The translations under genes and the position numbers were made by a program. From Rhizobium sp. R711 (GTDB taxonomy: Bacteria; Pseudomonadota; Alphaproteobacteria; Rhizobiales; Rhizobiaceae), in NCBI RefSeq assembly GCF_002211365.1, contig NZ_LOKZ01000006.1:62001-126000 (forward strand): a stretch of DNA of 64,000 nucleotides, read 5' to 3'. Of this stretch, positions 34,732 through 44,439 are shown in pieces. The notes beneath the pieces are model-generated. The model saw nothing but the letters and a program-made list of their open reading frames with translations. It was not told the origin of the DNA and made no database searches. Positions within the stretch are counted from its first letter, which is position 1. The number at the start of each line of letters is the position of its first letter.

Positions 34732-37070
34732 TCAGGGCAGGGCGTAGCCGATCACATAGTCGCCGGGTTTGGTTCCGATCGAGCCATGTCCGCCGGCCAC
34801 CATGACGACGAACTGCTTGTTGTCGCTCGTCGTATAGGTCATAGGCGTCGCCTGGCCGCCGGCCGGCAGACGGGCTTGCCAGAGCTGGTCGCCATTGGTG
34901 ATGTCATAGGCGCGCAGAAAGTTGTCGACGGCGGCCCCGAGGAAGGCAACGCCGCCCCTTGTCAGGATCGGGCCGCCGATGCCCGGTACGCCTACCTTGA
35001 GGGGCAACGGCAGTGGCGTCATATCGTAGACGGTTCCGTTCCTGCGCTTGTAGGCAATCTTTCCGGTACGCAGATCCGCACCTGTGACATAGCCCCATGG
35101 TGGCGCCTGGCAGGGGATTTTCAGTGGTCCGAGGAACGGCCCCATGAACACGCCGTAGGGCGCGCCATCGTTGCGGTTGAGGCCCTGTTCGCTGCCCTTC
35201 TCATCCTACCCCTTTGGCGGGATATCGGCGGCGGGAACCAGCCGCGAGGTGAAGGCGAGATAGGTCGGCATGCCAAACATGATCTGCCGCTCCGGGTCGA
35301 CAGCAACGCTGCCCCAGTTGAAGGTGCCGAAATTGCCGGGATAGATGATCGAACCCACCAGCGACGGCGGCGTATAGCGGCCTTCGTACTTGTAGCGGTG
35401 GAACTGGATGCGGCAGGCGAGCTGGTCGAGCAGCGTCACGCCCCACATGTCCTTCTCCTGCAGCGGCGGCGGCGAGAAGGTGAGGTCGGAGATCGGCTGG
35501 GATGGCGACGTATGGTCTTCAGGGATCGCGCCGCCTGGGGCGGGTATCTCCTTGAACGGGATGATCGCCTCGCCGGTGCGCCGGTCGAGTACGTAGATGT
35601 CACCCTGCTTGGTCGGGGCAACAAGCGCCGGCACGGGCGTTCCGTCTGATTTCGTCATGTCGAACAGCACAGGTTGGGCGGGGACGTCCATGTCCCACAG
35701 GTCGTGGTGCACGAATTGCTGCACCCATTTCACCTGTCCGGTGGCGATGTCGAGCGCGACGATCGAGGAGGAGTATTTCTCGACATGGGCGCTGCGGTTC
35801 ATGCCGAGCTGGTCGGGTACCTGATTGCCAAGCGGGATGTAGACCATGCCGAGACCGTCATCGACACTGAAGACGGACCAGCTGTTCGGAGAGTTGGTGG
35901 TGTAAGTCTGGCCTTCGGCCAGCGGCGTGGTGACATCGGGATTGCCTGAATCCCAGTTCCAGATGAGCGCACCGGTATTGATGTCGTATGCGCGGATGAC
36001 GCCGGACTGCTCCTTTGTGGAATAGTTGTCGTTGACGGCGCCGCCGAGGATCAGCTTGCCTGCGACCGCGACCGGCGGCGAGGTCGAATAGTAGTAGCCG
36101 GCCGGATTGTACTGCATGCCTTTTTCGAGATGCAGCACGCCATCTTCGGCAAAGCTCGTGCAGATTTGGCCATTTGCCGCATCGAGCCCGATCAGGCGCG
36201 CGTCGGAGGTCGGCAGAAACACACGCTCGGCGCAGGCAGAGCCGGGGGCTGCGGCCGTGTCACGATAGTAGGTGACGCCGCGGCAGGTCTGGTGTTGGCG
36301 GTTCGGGTTCATGCCGGAGTTGGAATCGTACTTCCATTTCTCCTTGCCGGTCTTGGCGTCGAGCGCGATTGCCCAATTGTGCGGCGTGCAGAGGTACAGC
36401 GTGTCGCCGACTTTCAGCGGTGTGACCTGATAGGTCGTCTCGCCGACATCCTCGGGTCGCTTCACATCACCGGTCTGGTAGCGCCAGACCTCCTTGAGAT
36501 CCTTGACGTTGCTGACATTGATCTGGTCGAGAGGCGAATAGCGCTGGCCGAAGGGTGTGCGGCCGTATTGATGCCACTCGCCATCGGGCACGACACCGCC
36601 GAAGGTCGCGGGGCTTGCAACGGCCGCCGTCGACAGATTGCCCGTGATCCGTTGCGGATCGGTGGTCATCGAATAGCCGGCGATCGCGATCGCGATCACA
36701 ACTGGTATCGCCAGCGGCCAGGGGGTTGCCCATAGGAAATACCGGTCGGGCTGACGAAGCCAAGCGGCCGGCGGATCCAGGGCGTCAACAACCACAGGCC
36801 GAAAAGAATGATCAGTCCGCCGCGCGGTCCGAGTTGCCACCAGTCGAAGCCGACTTCCCAGATCGCCCAGACCAAAGCGACGACGATGAGCGCTGCATAG
36901 ACCCACAACGCGGCTGCCCTGCGCATCAAGAGCAGGATGGCGGTCAGCAGGAACATGGCGCCGGTGAAGAGATAAAAGAAGCTGCCGCCGAGTATGATGA
37001 GCCAGAGCCCACCACCGACGAGGGCAAGACCGAAAAGCATGAAAAGAACGGAGGTAATGACGATTGCCAT
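34732..37070 (-). pseudogene. gcd: Membrane-bound PQQ-dependent glucose dehydrogenase, two frameshifts
   Basis: Oxidises glucose to gluconolactone in the periplasm, passing electrons to ubiquinone. The N-terminus (ATG 37070) shows five membrane helices (ITSVLFMLFGLALVGGGLWLIIL, to GGLIILFGLWLLTPWI), then shifts near 36735 into WATPWPLAIPVVIAIAIAGYS and the beta-propeller (DGEWHQYGRTPFGQRYSPLDQIN, CTPHNWAIALDAKTGKEKW, the QQ-binding QHQTCRGVTYY, and HHDLWDMDVPAQPVL). A second shift near 35207 leads into the final blade YGVFMGPFLGPLKIPCQAPPWGYV to the stop at 34732. Repaired length is about 779, the normal size. Both breaks leave all blocks intact, so sequencing error is plausible. Confidence 0.9.
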
Positions 37071-37186
37071 CTGGGAAGACTCCCGCTGATGTTAGACGGG
37101 TGCGATCAGAGCGCGAAAAAAGTCTGCAAATCAGCGAGATAGAGCGGTCGCAACGAGCGTCAACTGCGACCATAGGTGTCGCCCGA

Positions 37187-38695
37187 TCACGTGCCGCAGA
37201 AGGTCTGCAGCACGCGTTCTTCCGGTTTCGGCGGCTCCATGTATGCCGCAAAGCCGGGTTGATCGTCGTAGGGCTTGGCGAGCACCGAAAGCAGGGCCTC
37301 GAAGAGCGAGAAGTCCGCATCCTCGACGGCGGCGTTGATCGCCTGCTCGATGCGATGGTTGCGTGGAATGAAAGCGGGATTGACCGCGCGCATCGCCATC
37401 CTGCGGTCGGCTGCGGTCCGACCTTCGTCGCGCGTGAGGCGATCGCGCCAACGGGCAAGCCATTCGCGCACACCGTCCGGCTCACGGAAGGTCGAGAGGA
37501 AGAGTGCCTCGCCATCTCCAGGGCCGGCACAGTCGCAAAGGCGGCGGAAGGCGAGGGTAAAGTCGGCCTGGCTCGCCTGCATCACTGCAAGCAGCGACTG
37601 GATGAGGTCCAGATCGCCACCTTCGACGGTCGCCAAACCAATCTTCTCGCGCATGCCGCGCAGCCAGTGGATCTGGAAGCGCTCGCCGTATTGCTGGATC
37701 ACGGTGTTGGCGAGTTCGACGGACTTCTCCGCATCCGCATCAAAAAGCGGCAGCAGGGTTTCACCGAGTCGCGCCAAATTCCATTGGCCGATGCCCGGCT
37801 GGTTGGCATAGGAATAGCGCCCGCCCTGGTCGATCGAGGAAAAGACGGTGCGCGGATCGTAGGCGTCCATGAAGGCGCAGGGGCCGAAATCGATCGTCTC
37901 GCCCGAAATGGTCATGTTGTCGGTGTTCATGACGCCGTGGATGAAGCCGATGTGAAGCCACTTGGCGATCAATGCCGCCTGCCGCTCGCAAACGGCCTCA
38001 TAGAGCGCAAGGTAGGAATTGTCCCTGTCCTTGAGTTCCGGGTAGTGCCGGTCGATCACATAGTCTGCCAGCGCCCGCACGCTGTCCGTATCACCGCGCG
38101 CGGTAAAGAACTGGAACGTGCCGACGCGGATGTGGCTCGAGGCGACGCGGGTGAAGACCGCGCCCGGCAGGATGTCTTCGCGATAGACGGGCTGCCCTGT
38201 CGAAACCGCGGCAAGCGCCCGGGTCGCCGGGACGCCGAGCGAATACATCGCCTCGCTGACGATATACTCCCGAAGCACCGGCCCGAGTGCGGCACGTCCA
38301 TCGCCACGGCGGGAATAGGCCGTCTGGCCCGCGCCCTTCAGCTGGATATCGCGACGCTGACCGTTGTGATCGACGACCTCGCCAAGCAGGATCGCCCGCC
38401 CGTCGCCTAGCAGGGGCACGAAGGAGCCGAACTGATGCCCGGCATAGGCCATCGCCAGCGGGTCCGCGCCTTCGGGCACGAGGTTGCCCGAAAAGATCGC
38501 CGCGCCGTCTCGCCTCAGTGCCTCGGTATCAAGGCCGAGTTCTTCGGCAAGCGGTTCGTTCAGCTTGATCAGCCATGGCTCGGCGGCTTGCGCGGGAGCC
38601 TGGCGCGTAAAGAACTGCTGCGGCAACCGTGCATAGCTGTTGTCGAAGGCGAAGGGGGCGCCGGTGCGCGCGGTGTTTTGCAGGGCCTGGGTCAT
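37187..38695 (-). CDS. selO: Protein adenylyltransferase SelO (YdiU)
   Basis: A pseudokinase-fold AMPylator that modifies Ser/Thr/Tyr of redox proteins. 502 residues; ATP flips relative to kinases. Visible family blocks: YAGHQFGSFVPLLGDGRAILLGEV, QLKGAGQTAYSRRGDGRAALGPVLREYIVSEAMYSLGVP (conserved Arg/Lys/Glu), GFIHGVMNTDNMTISGETIDFGPCAFMD (Asn and Asp of the metal site) and the C-terminal FCGT, whose Cys takes the place of the selenocysteine/Cys in other SelO proteins and can form a disulphide. Intact. It is on the same strand as gcd, 116 bases away. Diverges from the ParDE locus. Confidence 0.95.
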   Translation of the reverse strand: MTQALQNTARTGAPFAFDNSYARLPQQFFTRQAPAQAAEPWLIKLNEPLAEELGLDTEALRRDGAAIFSGNLVPEGADPLAMAYAGHQFGSFVPLLGDGRAILLGEVVDHNGQRRDIQLKGAGQTAYSRRGDGRAALGPVLREYIVSEAMYSLGVPATRALAAVSTGQPVYREDILPGAVFTRVASSHIRVGTFQFFTARGDTDSVRALADYVIDRHYPELKDRDNSYLALYEAVCERQAALIAKWLHIGFIHGVMNTDNMTISGETIDFGPCAFMDAYDPRTVFSSIDQGGRYSYANQPGIGQWNLARLGETLLPLFDADAEKSVELANTVIQQYGERFQIHWLRGMREKIGLATVEGGDLDLIQSLLAVMQASQADFTLAFRRLCDCAGPGDGEALFLSTFREPDGVREWLARWRDRLTRDEGRTAADRRMAMRAVNPAFIPRNHRIEQAINAAVEDADFSLFEALLSVLAKPYDDQPGFAAYMEPPKPEERVLQTFCGT

Positions 38696-38743
38696 GCTTC
38701 ATAAGTAGGGTTCAGCGCCGATTGTCGCAAGCGATAAGCGGTG

Positions 38744-38760
38744 GTAGGATTTTATCCTAC
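38744..38760. promoter_or_regulatory. ParD-type autoregulatory operator
   Basis: A perfect inverted repeat GTAGGAT-TTT-ATCCTAC lies 20 bases before the antitoxin ATG and also near the selO start (38695). Toxin-antitoxin operons of this class are repressed by the antitoxin bound to such short palindromes. Confidence 0.72.
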
Positions 38761-38780
38761 TTCCGCATGGAGCACGTTCG

Positions 38781-39038
38781 ATGGAAAAGTTGAGCATCAC
38801 CCTGCCGACCGAGATGGTCAATGTGATCAAGGCCGAAGTCGAGGCCGGCACCTTTGCTTCGACCAGCGAAGTGCTGCGTGAAGCCATGCGCGTCTGGATG
38901 CGGCGCGAGGAGGAGCACAAGGAGCGTGTCGCGGCGATCCGCGCTCAAGTGCGGGCGTCATTGGACGACCCAAGGCCGAATTTGAGCAGCCAGGAGATGA
39001 GAACGGCCATCGATGCCCTCTTTGCAAAGCACCGATGA
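38781..39038 (+). CDS. parD: Antitoxin, ParD family (type II)
   Basis: An 85-residue ribbon-helix-helix protein. The N-terminus MEKLSITLPTEMVNVIKAEVEAGTFASTSEVLREAMRVWMRREE is the RHH DNA-binding fold of the CC2985/ParD family; the C-terminal half (RAQVRASLDDPRPNLSSQEMRTAIDALFAKHR) wraps the toxin. It binds and neutralises ParE and represses its own promoter (palindrome at 38744-38760). Stop and the next start overlap as ATGA, so translation is coupled. Confidence 0.93.
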   Translation: MEKLSITLPTEMVNVIKAEVEAGTFASTSEVLREAMRVWMRREEEHKERVAAIRAQVRASLDDPRPNLSSQEMRTAIDALFAKHR

Positions 39039-39352
39039 GCAATGGGCACTACCAGGTTGAATACCGGCCAGCGGCACTCGATGCGATCGTCTCAATCTTC
39101 ACTTATGTTCTCGAAGCCAGTCAAAATCACGTTACGGCGGAGCGCTACATAGAGCGCCTGTACGACCGTTGTGAGCGTATCGGCGATGCGCCGTTGGGCG
39201 GCGTGGCGAGACCGGACCTCGACACCAACCTGCGTATGGCGGTTTTTGAGAGAAGCATCGTGATACTTTACTTCGTCGAAGGTCATGTGGTCAAAATTAC
39301 CAACATTTTCGCCGGCGGACAGGATTACGAAGCACTGCTGCGCGACAACTGA
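39035..39352 (+). CDS. parE: Toxin, ParE/RelE superfamily (type II)
   Basis: 105 residues of the RelE/ParE fold: YQVEYRPAALDAIVSIFTYVLEASQNHVTAERYIERLYDRCERIGDAPLGGVARPDLDTNLRMAVFERSIVILYFVEGHVVKITNIFAGGQDYEALL. ParE members usually poison DNA gyrase, RelE members cleave mRNA; the ParD partner argues for gyrase. The intact antitoxin overlaps its start by four bases. It is a chromosomal locus, so its role is stabilisation or stress-related rather than plasmid maintenance. Confidence 0.9.
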   Translation: MSNGHYQVEYRPAALDAIVSIFTYVLEASQNHVTAERYIERLYDRCERIGDAPLGGVARPDLDTNLRMAVFERSIVILYFVEGHVVKITNIFAGGQDYEALLRDN

Positions 39353-39526
39353 GCAGACACGATTCCCAGCCATTCCCGGACGGCACGGCTGCCTTTCCAT
39401 AAAAGCATAACGACGCCACATTTGCGGGCGTATACAAAGATCTCCAATCCTCTTTTGGCATCACGCCATACCATACCGTGGCCATCGCTTCCGCGTCGGC
39501 CACGTCATTGCGAGTGATCCCTGACG

Positions 39527-40978
39527 ATGTCGGATCAGATCTACCAGGCGGCGACCATCGCGCGCGCCAAGCCGAATTTCCGCGTGATAGCGATGATCGT
39601 GGCGAGCGCCATGTTTATGGAACAGCTCGACGCCACCGTTCTGGCAACGGCGCTGCCGACCATGGCGCGCGACTTCGGCGTCAGCGCCCCGTCGATGAGC
39701 ATCGCGCTGACCTCCTATCTTCTCAGTCTCGCGATCTTCATTCCGGCCAGCGGTTTGATTGCCGATCGCTTCGGCTCGCGCACCGTTTTTCGCTCGGCGA
39801 TCGCTGTCTTCGTGGCTGGCTCGATCTTCTGCGCGCTTTCGCCCAATCTCCTCTGTCTCGTCCTGGCGCGGCTGCTGCAGGGTCTTGGCGGGGCGATGAT
39901 GCTGCCGGTCGGTCGACTGGTCCTCTTGCGCAGCGTCAGCCGCAAGGACACGGTCAACGCCATGTCGTGGCTGCTCGGACCGGCCCTGGTTGGCCCCATC
40001 CTCGGGCCACCGATCGGCGGTCTGATCGTCACCTATCTCGACTGGCGCTGGATTTTCTACATCAACGTGCCGATCGGCATCATCGGCTTCACGCTGGTCT
40101 CGATCTTCATCGAAAACTTCAAGGGAGAGGCGAAGCGCCGGTTCGACACAGTCGGCTTCATCCTCTCCGGCATTGCGCTCGGCTCCCTGCTGTTCGGCTT
40201 CGAGAGCTCGAGCCGTCCGGGCGAGGGCGCTTTCTCACTGTTCCTGATCGCCGTCGGACTGCTCTTCGGCGCCGCCTATCTCAAGCACGCTCGCCGCCAT
40301 CCGTCGCCGATCATGGATTTCTCGCTGATGAAGGTGCCGAGCTTCGGCACGTCAGTCATCGCGGGTTCGCTGACCCGCATCACGCAAGGCGCGCAACCCT
40401 TCCTGCTGCCGCTCTACTTTCAGCTCGGTTTCGGCCTTTCGGCCGCGAAGGCCGGCCAGCTCGTCACTGCCGCAGCGCTCGGCTCGATGGCGATGAAAGC
40501 CTTTGCGCCGCGCGTGCTGCGCCGTTTCGGCTTTCGCAACAGCCTTGTTGCGAACGGCGTGATCGCCACCTGCGGCTATGCGCTCTGCGCCGCCTTCCGC
40601 CCGGACTGGCCGCTGGCGCTGATCTTCGCGATCCTCGTCATGTGCGGCTTCTTCATGTCGTTCCAGTTCACGGCCTACAATACCGTGGCTTACGATGAGA
40701 TCGACCGCGACCGGATGAGCTCGGCCACCAGCTTCTATACGACGTTCCAGCAGCTGATGCTGTCACTCGGCATCTGCGTCGGAGCGCTGGCACTGCACAC
40801 ATCGATGACGGTCAACGGCAGCGAGACGCCGCAGCTTCACGATTTCTCCGCGGCCTTCCTCTTCGTCACCGCGATCTCGATCACGGCGACTTTCTGGAAC
40901 CTGCGCTTCTCGCGGAGCGCTGGCGCCGATATCAGCGGTCACGAGGTTGGCAAGGCCGCACACGCCGTCGAGCACTGA
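39527..40978 (+). CDS. MFS transporter, DHA2 (EmrB-like) drug exporter
   Basis: 483 residues, 14 predicted helices, the size of DHA2 drug/proton antiporters. EQLDATVLATALPTMARDFGVS is the family helix 1 motif D1; IPASGLIADRFGSRTVFRSAIAVF is motif A in loop 2-3; WLLGPALVGPILGPPIGGLI is motif C. No adjacent membrane-fusion protein is present, so a three-part pump is not indicated here. The start is ATG 39527; substrate unknown. Confidence 0.9.
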   Translation: MSDQIYQAATIARAKPNFRVIAMIVASAMFMEQLDATVLATALPTMARDFGVSAPSMSIALTSYLLSLAIFIPASGLIADRFGSRTVFRSAIAVFVAGSIFCALSPNLLCLVLARLLQGLGGAMMLPVGRLVLLRSVSRKDTVNAMSWLLGPALVGPILGPPIGGLIVTYLDWRWIFYINVPIGIIGFTLVSIFIENFKGEAKRRFDTVGFILSGIALGSLLFGFESSSRPGEGAFSLFLIAVGLLFGAAYLKHARRHPSPIMDFSLMKVPSFGTSVIAGSLTRITQGAQPFLLPLYFQLGFGLSAAKAGQLVTAAALGSMAMKAFAPRVLRRFGFRNSLVANGVIATCGYALCAAFRPDWPLALIFAILVMCGFFMSFQFTAYNTVAYDEIDRDRMSSATSFYTTFQQLMLSLGICVGALALHTSMTVNGSETPQLHDFSAAFLFVTAISITATFWNLRFSRSAGADISGHEVGKAAHAVEH

Positions 40979-40993
40979 GGCCAGGAACGGAGC

Positions 40994-41518
40994 CTAACCT
41001 CCATCCTCCATCTGAGCCGCCATCTCGGCGAGCTTGCGCACGGTATTCAGATTGCGCGCCGTTCCCGGCCTCAGGGCCGGCAGCTTGAGCTTCGATCTGC
41101 CGGAACCGATAGGGAAGTGGACGTAGATTTCGCGCCCGGCGACAACAGCCCCTTCGCCATCAGGGGCGACCATCTTGTCCAGTGCATCGGCTGGCGGTGC
41201 TCCAGGGAGGAAGCTCACCAGCAGATAGTTGGGCTTGGCGTCGGGGAAGGGCGCGTTGGCGGCGATCGCTGCCAGCTCCTTGCGGCTGCGCAGCATCACG
41301 CCGGGCTTCTTGCCGAGCAGCTTTCCCAGCGCGTCGTCCAGCCTCTGCTCGACCTCGGCCTCCGCCGCATCGGCGCGAAACAGCACGTTGCCGCTCTGGA
41401 TGTAGGTCTTCACATCGCTGAAGCCGAGCTCTTCACAGACCGCCTTCAGCGTCGCCATGGGCAGCTTGCCCGTGCCGCCGACATTGATGGCTCTCAGGAG
41501 CGCCACATAGACCGTCAC
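40994..41518 (-). CDS. DUF1697 family protein
   Basis: 174 residues with the family opening TVYVALLRAINVGGTGKLPMATLKAVCEELGFSDVKTYIQSGNVLF and a ferredoxin-like second half (NYLLVSFLPGAPPADALDKM, later EIYVHFPIGSGRSKLKLPALRPGTARNLNTVRKLAEMA). Function unknown in this family. The start is GTG 41518 with GGGAGAA upstream; the longer frame from 41851 runs through the oligopeptidase B gene and is spurious. It lies 17 bases downstream of oligopeptidase B on the same strand, probably in one transcript. Confidence 0.9.
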   Translation of the reverse strand: MTVYVALLRAINVGGTGKLPMATLKAVCEELGFSDVKTYIQSGNVLFRADAAEAEVEQRLDDALGKLLGKKPGVMLRSRKELAAIAANAPFPDAKPNYLLVSFLPGAPPADALDKMVAPDGEGAVVAGREIYVHFPIGSGRSKLKLPALRPGTARNLNTVRKLAEMAAQMEDGG

Positions 41519-41535
41519 GGGCTTCTCCCAGCCTC

Positions 41536-43644
41536 TTACATCTTGCCCGCAACCTTGATCGCGAAGGCGTATTCGAAGGCGATTTCCTCGAGGCGCTGGA
41601 AGCGTCCCGAAGCGCCGCCATGGCCGGCGTCCATGTTGGTCTTCAAGAGGATCGGCGCCGAACCGGTCGTCTTTTCGCGCAGCCGCGCCACCCACTTCGC
41701 CGGCTCCCAATAGGTGACGCGCGGATCGGTGAGGCCGCCGAGCGCCAGGATCGGTGGATAGGCTTGTGCGCCGACATTGTCGTAGGGCGAGTAGGCGGCG
41801 ATCTGCTCGTACTCTTCCTTGCTCTCGATCGGGTTGCCCCACTCCGGCCATTCCGGCGGGGTCAGCGGCAGCGTGTCGTCGAGCATGGTGTTCAGCACGT
41901 CGACGAAGGGAACGGCGGCGATCAGGCCGGCGAACTTTTCCGGTGCCATGTTGGCAACGGCGCCCATCAGCATGCCGCCGGCCGAGCCACCCTCGGCGAT
42001 GATGTTGGTGTAGGAGGTGAACTTCTCCTGATTCAGATAGCCAGCGGCGGCAATGAAGTCCTTGAAGGTGTTGGTCTTCTTCTCCATCTTGCCGTCTTCG
42101 TACCAGGCAAAGCCCTTGTCCTTGCCGCCGCGGATATGGGCGATGGCATAGACGAAGCCGCGGTCGGCGAGCGACAGGCAGTTGGTGTTGAAGCCGGCCG
42201 GAATGGTGATGCCATAGGCGCCGTAGCCATAGAGCAGGCAGGGCGCCGAACCGTCGAGCTGTGTGTCCTTGCGATAGAGCAGGGTAACCGGCACCTGCTC
42301 GCCATCCCAGGCCGGGGCGAAGACGCGGCGGGTGACATAGTCGTCCGGATTGTGGCCGGAGGGCACTTCCTGGGTCTTCAGGAGCGTGCGCTCGCGCGTC
42401 ACCATGTTGTAGTCGTAGAGCTGCGACGGCGTCGTCATCGAGGAATAGGAGAAGCGGATGACATCGGTGTCATATTCCGCGGCTCCCTGCAGCCCGAGCG
42501 AATAGGCCTCCTCGGCAAAGGCGATGGCGTGTTCCTCGCCGGTGCGCCGGTCGCGGATGATGATCTGTGGCAGGCCGTCCTTGCGCTCCAGCCACAGCAG
42601 GTGGTGGGCAAAGGCCATGTGGCTGATGATCAGCGTCCCCGGCTTGTGCGGCACGACCTCGCGCCAGTTCACCTTGCCCGGGTTTTCAACCGGCGCTTCC
42701 ATGATCTTGAAATCCTTGGCGTCGCCGTCGTTCGTTAGGATGTAGAAGACGTCGCCGCCTTCCGTCATCGAGTATTCGATACCTTCCTCGCGCTCGGCGA
42801 CCAGCTTCGGCTCGGCCGTCAGGTCCTTCGTGGAAAGCAGGCGGTATTCCGAGGTCTCGTGATCGTGGATGTCGATGTAGATGAAGTCGTCGAGCAGCGA
42901 ACCGCCGACGCCCATGAAGAAGCCCGCATCCTTCTCCTCGTAGACCAGCCGGTCTTCGGATTGAGGCGTGCCGAGAATGTGGTGGTACACCTTCGAGGGA
43001 CGGTGGTTCTCGTCGAGCGCCGAATAGAAGAAGCTCTTGCCGTCGGGCGCCCAGACACCGCCACCGCCGGTGTTCTCGATCACGTCGGCCATATCCTCGC
43101 CGGTCGCAAGATCGCGGACGCGGAGCGTATAGAACTCAGAGCCCTTGTCGTCATAGCCCCAGATGCCGCGGCGGTGGTCAGTCGAATGGTCAAGGCCGGC
43201 GAGCCGGAAATAGGCCTTGCCGGCGGCCTCCTTGTCGCCATCGAGCAGGACGCTGCGGATCGCCTCGTCCTTGACGTCGCCGTTGCGCGGAATGCGGAAG
43301 TAGCGCGGCTGTTCGCCGCCGGTGACGAAGAAGGTGCCGTAGGCGTAGTCGCCGTCCTTCATCGGCACGGAGCTGTCGTCTTCCTTGATGCGGCCGCGCA
43401 TTTCGGCAAACAGCGTCTTCTGCAGCGCCTTGGTGTCTTCCATCGCCGCGTTCATGTAGACATTTTCGGCCTCGAGATGCTGGCGGATCGCGGGATCGAG
43501 GATCGACGGATCCTTGAACATCGCCTGCCAGTTGTCGGCGCGCAGCCAGGCGTAGTCGTCGGTGCGGGTGATGCCGTGGCGCGTATCCGAGGTCGGCTTC
43601 TTGGCGGCAGCGGGCGGGTTCGGCAGGTTCTTGAAGACAGTCAA
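41536..43644 (-). CDS. ptrB: Oligopeptidase B (prolyl oligopeptidase family S9A)
   Basis: A cytosolic serine peptidase cleaving short peptides after Lys/Arg. About 702 residues from TTG 43644: residues 1-420 form the seven-bladed propeller, then a hydrolase domain with the nucleophile in IIAEGGSAGGMLMGAVANMAPEKF (Ser of GGSAGG), Asp in LALGGLTDPRVTYWEPAKW and His in DAGHGGASGRF. The acidic residues EE that set basic specificity are likely in the loop PIESKEEYEQI. The start is a judgement: the family N-terminus TVFKNLPNPP begins at this TTG, with GGAG close upstream; the frame could also start at 43749. Intact. Confidence 0.92.
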   Translation of the reverse strand: MTVFKNLPNPPAAAKKPTSDTRHGITRTDDYAWLRADNWQAMFKDPSILDPAIRQHLEAENVYMNAAMEDTKALQKTLFAEMRGRIKEDDSSVPMKDGDYAYGTFFVTGGEQPRYFRIPRNGDVKDEAIRSVLLDGDKEAAGKAYFRLAGLDHSTDHRRGIWGYDDKGSEFYTLRVRDLATGEDMADVIENTGGGGVWAPDGKSFFYSALDENHRPSKVYHHILGTPQSEDRLVYEEKDAGFFMGVGGSLLDDFIYIDIHDHETSEYRLLSTKDLTAEPKLVAEREEGIEYSMTEGGDVFYILTNDGDAKDFKIMEAPVENPGKVNWREVVPHKPGTLIISHMAFAHHLLWLERKDGLPQIIIRDRRTGEEHAIAFAEEAYSLGLQGAAEYDTDVIRFSYSSMTTPSQLYDYNMVTRERTLLKTQEVPSGHNPDDYVTRRVFAPAWDGEQVPVTLLYRKDTQLDGSAPCLLYGYGAYGITIPAGFNTNCLSLADRGFVYAIAHIRGGKDKGFAWYEDGKMEKKTNTFKDFIAAAGYLNQEKFTSYTNIIAEGGSAGGMLMGAVANMAPEKFAGLIAAVPFVDVLNTMLDDTLPLTPPEWPEWGNPIESKEEYEQIAAYSPYDNVGAQAYPPILALGGLTDPRVTYWEPAKWVARLREKTTGSAPILLKTNMDAGHGGASGRFQRLEEIAFEYAFAIKVAGKM

Positions 43645-43881
43645 GGAAGGCTCCGGATGCGTGGTGTCAGGTGGGCAAGAGATAGAGACGCGGATGCCTT
43701 CGATCAAGCGCCGAAGACAGGTCAGCGGCAAAACCGAAGGAATGCTCACGTTGCCTTGATGTCACCACATTGTTTAAGAAAGTCCGCTGCGTCGCCCGGA
43801 ATTTGCCCCCTTGTACGACTGCGGAAACCTCGGTTCTCCACAGGCGATTCCGGAATGAGAATGCAAAGGAATCCCACCGTA

Positions 43882-44271
43882 ATGCCAAAACGTCTCGTGT
43901 TGCTTCTGTCCGCATTTAGCCTTGCCTTTCCAGCCTTCGCAGTCGATCCCGCAATCAAGAAGCAACTCGAAAAGCTCGATCCCGCGACCCGTCTCGAACA
44001 GAGTTGCGACACAGAGGCCATGAGCCGAATCAACAAGGACGAGACCGGTTACAAGCCCGATAAGGTGATTGCCTATACCTTCAAGGATCCGGTCCCTAGC
44101 GACGACAAGCTGGAGGCGCCCGGCGCGGTCTTCCGCAGCAAGGGTGATTGGTATCATCTGTCCTATACCTGCATCACCGGTCCGCAGCACATGAACGTCC
44201 GCGATCTGCAATACACGATCGGCGAGAAGGTCCCGCGCGAGAAGTGGGAAAAGTACTATCTCTATGACTGA
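43882..44271 (+). CDS. DUF930 family exported protein
   Basis: 129 residues: a signal peptide (MPKRLVLLLSAFSLAFPAFA) then VDPAIKKQLEKLDPATRLEQSCDTEAMSRINKDETGYKPDKVIAYTF, followed by APGAVFRSKGDWYHLSYTCITGPQHMNVRDLQYTIGEKVPREKWEKYYLYD. The Cys pair (SCDTEA and YTCIT) and the C-terminal YLYD are family features. Periplasmic; function unknown. ATG 43882 (MPKRLV) is preferred, with AAAGGA upstream; longer frames overlap the oligopeptidase gene and lack a signal peptide. Confidence 0.85.
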   Translation: MPKRLVLLLSAFSLAFPAFAVDPAIKKQLEKLDPATRLEQSCDTEAMSRINKDETGYKPDKVIAYTFKDPVPSDDKLEAPGAVFRSKGDWYHLSYTCITGPQHMNVRDLQYTIGEKVPREKWEKYYLYD

Positions 44272-44439
44272 TTGCGTGGCGGAGAGGCCTTCTCCTGCTT
44301 TGCCTTTGTGAAGCCTTAGTCCTCAGGCATCAACTCTTTCGTTGATGCTGGCGCGAATCGCAAGCGGCATCAGACCACATGGCGCCGGCGCGCTGCGTGC
44401 ATTATGCAGTGCTTGAACCATGAATGGCTTCTCCTTGGC

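Noticed and set aside
36740..37530. A long frame that would make gcd start at 37530
   Set aside because: The extra part lies antisense over the 3' half of selO and has no membrane or propeller character; the five-helix head of glucose dehydrogenase is found in another frame from 37070.
41620..43864. Long plus-strand frames opposite oligopeptidase B
   Set aside because: Antisense shadows in high-GC DNA; the minus-strand product has a complete catalytic triad.
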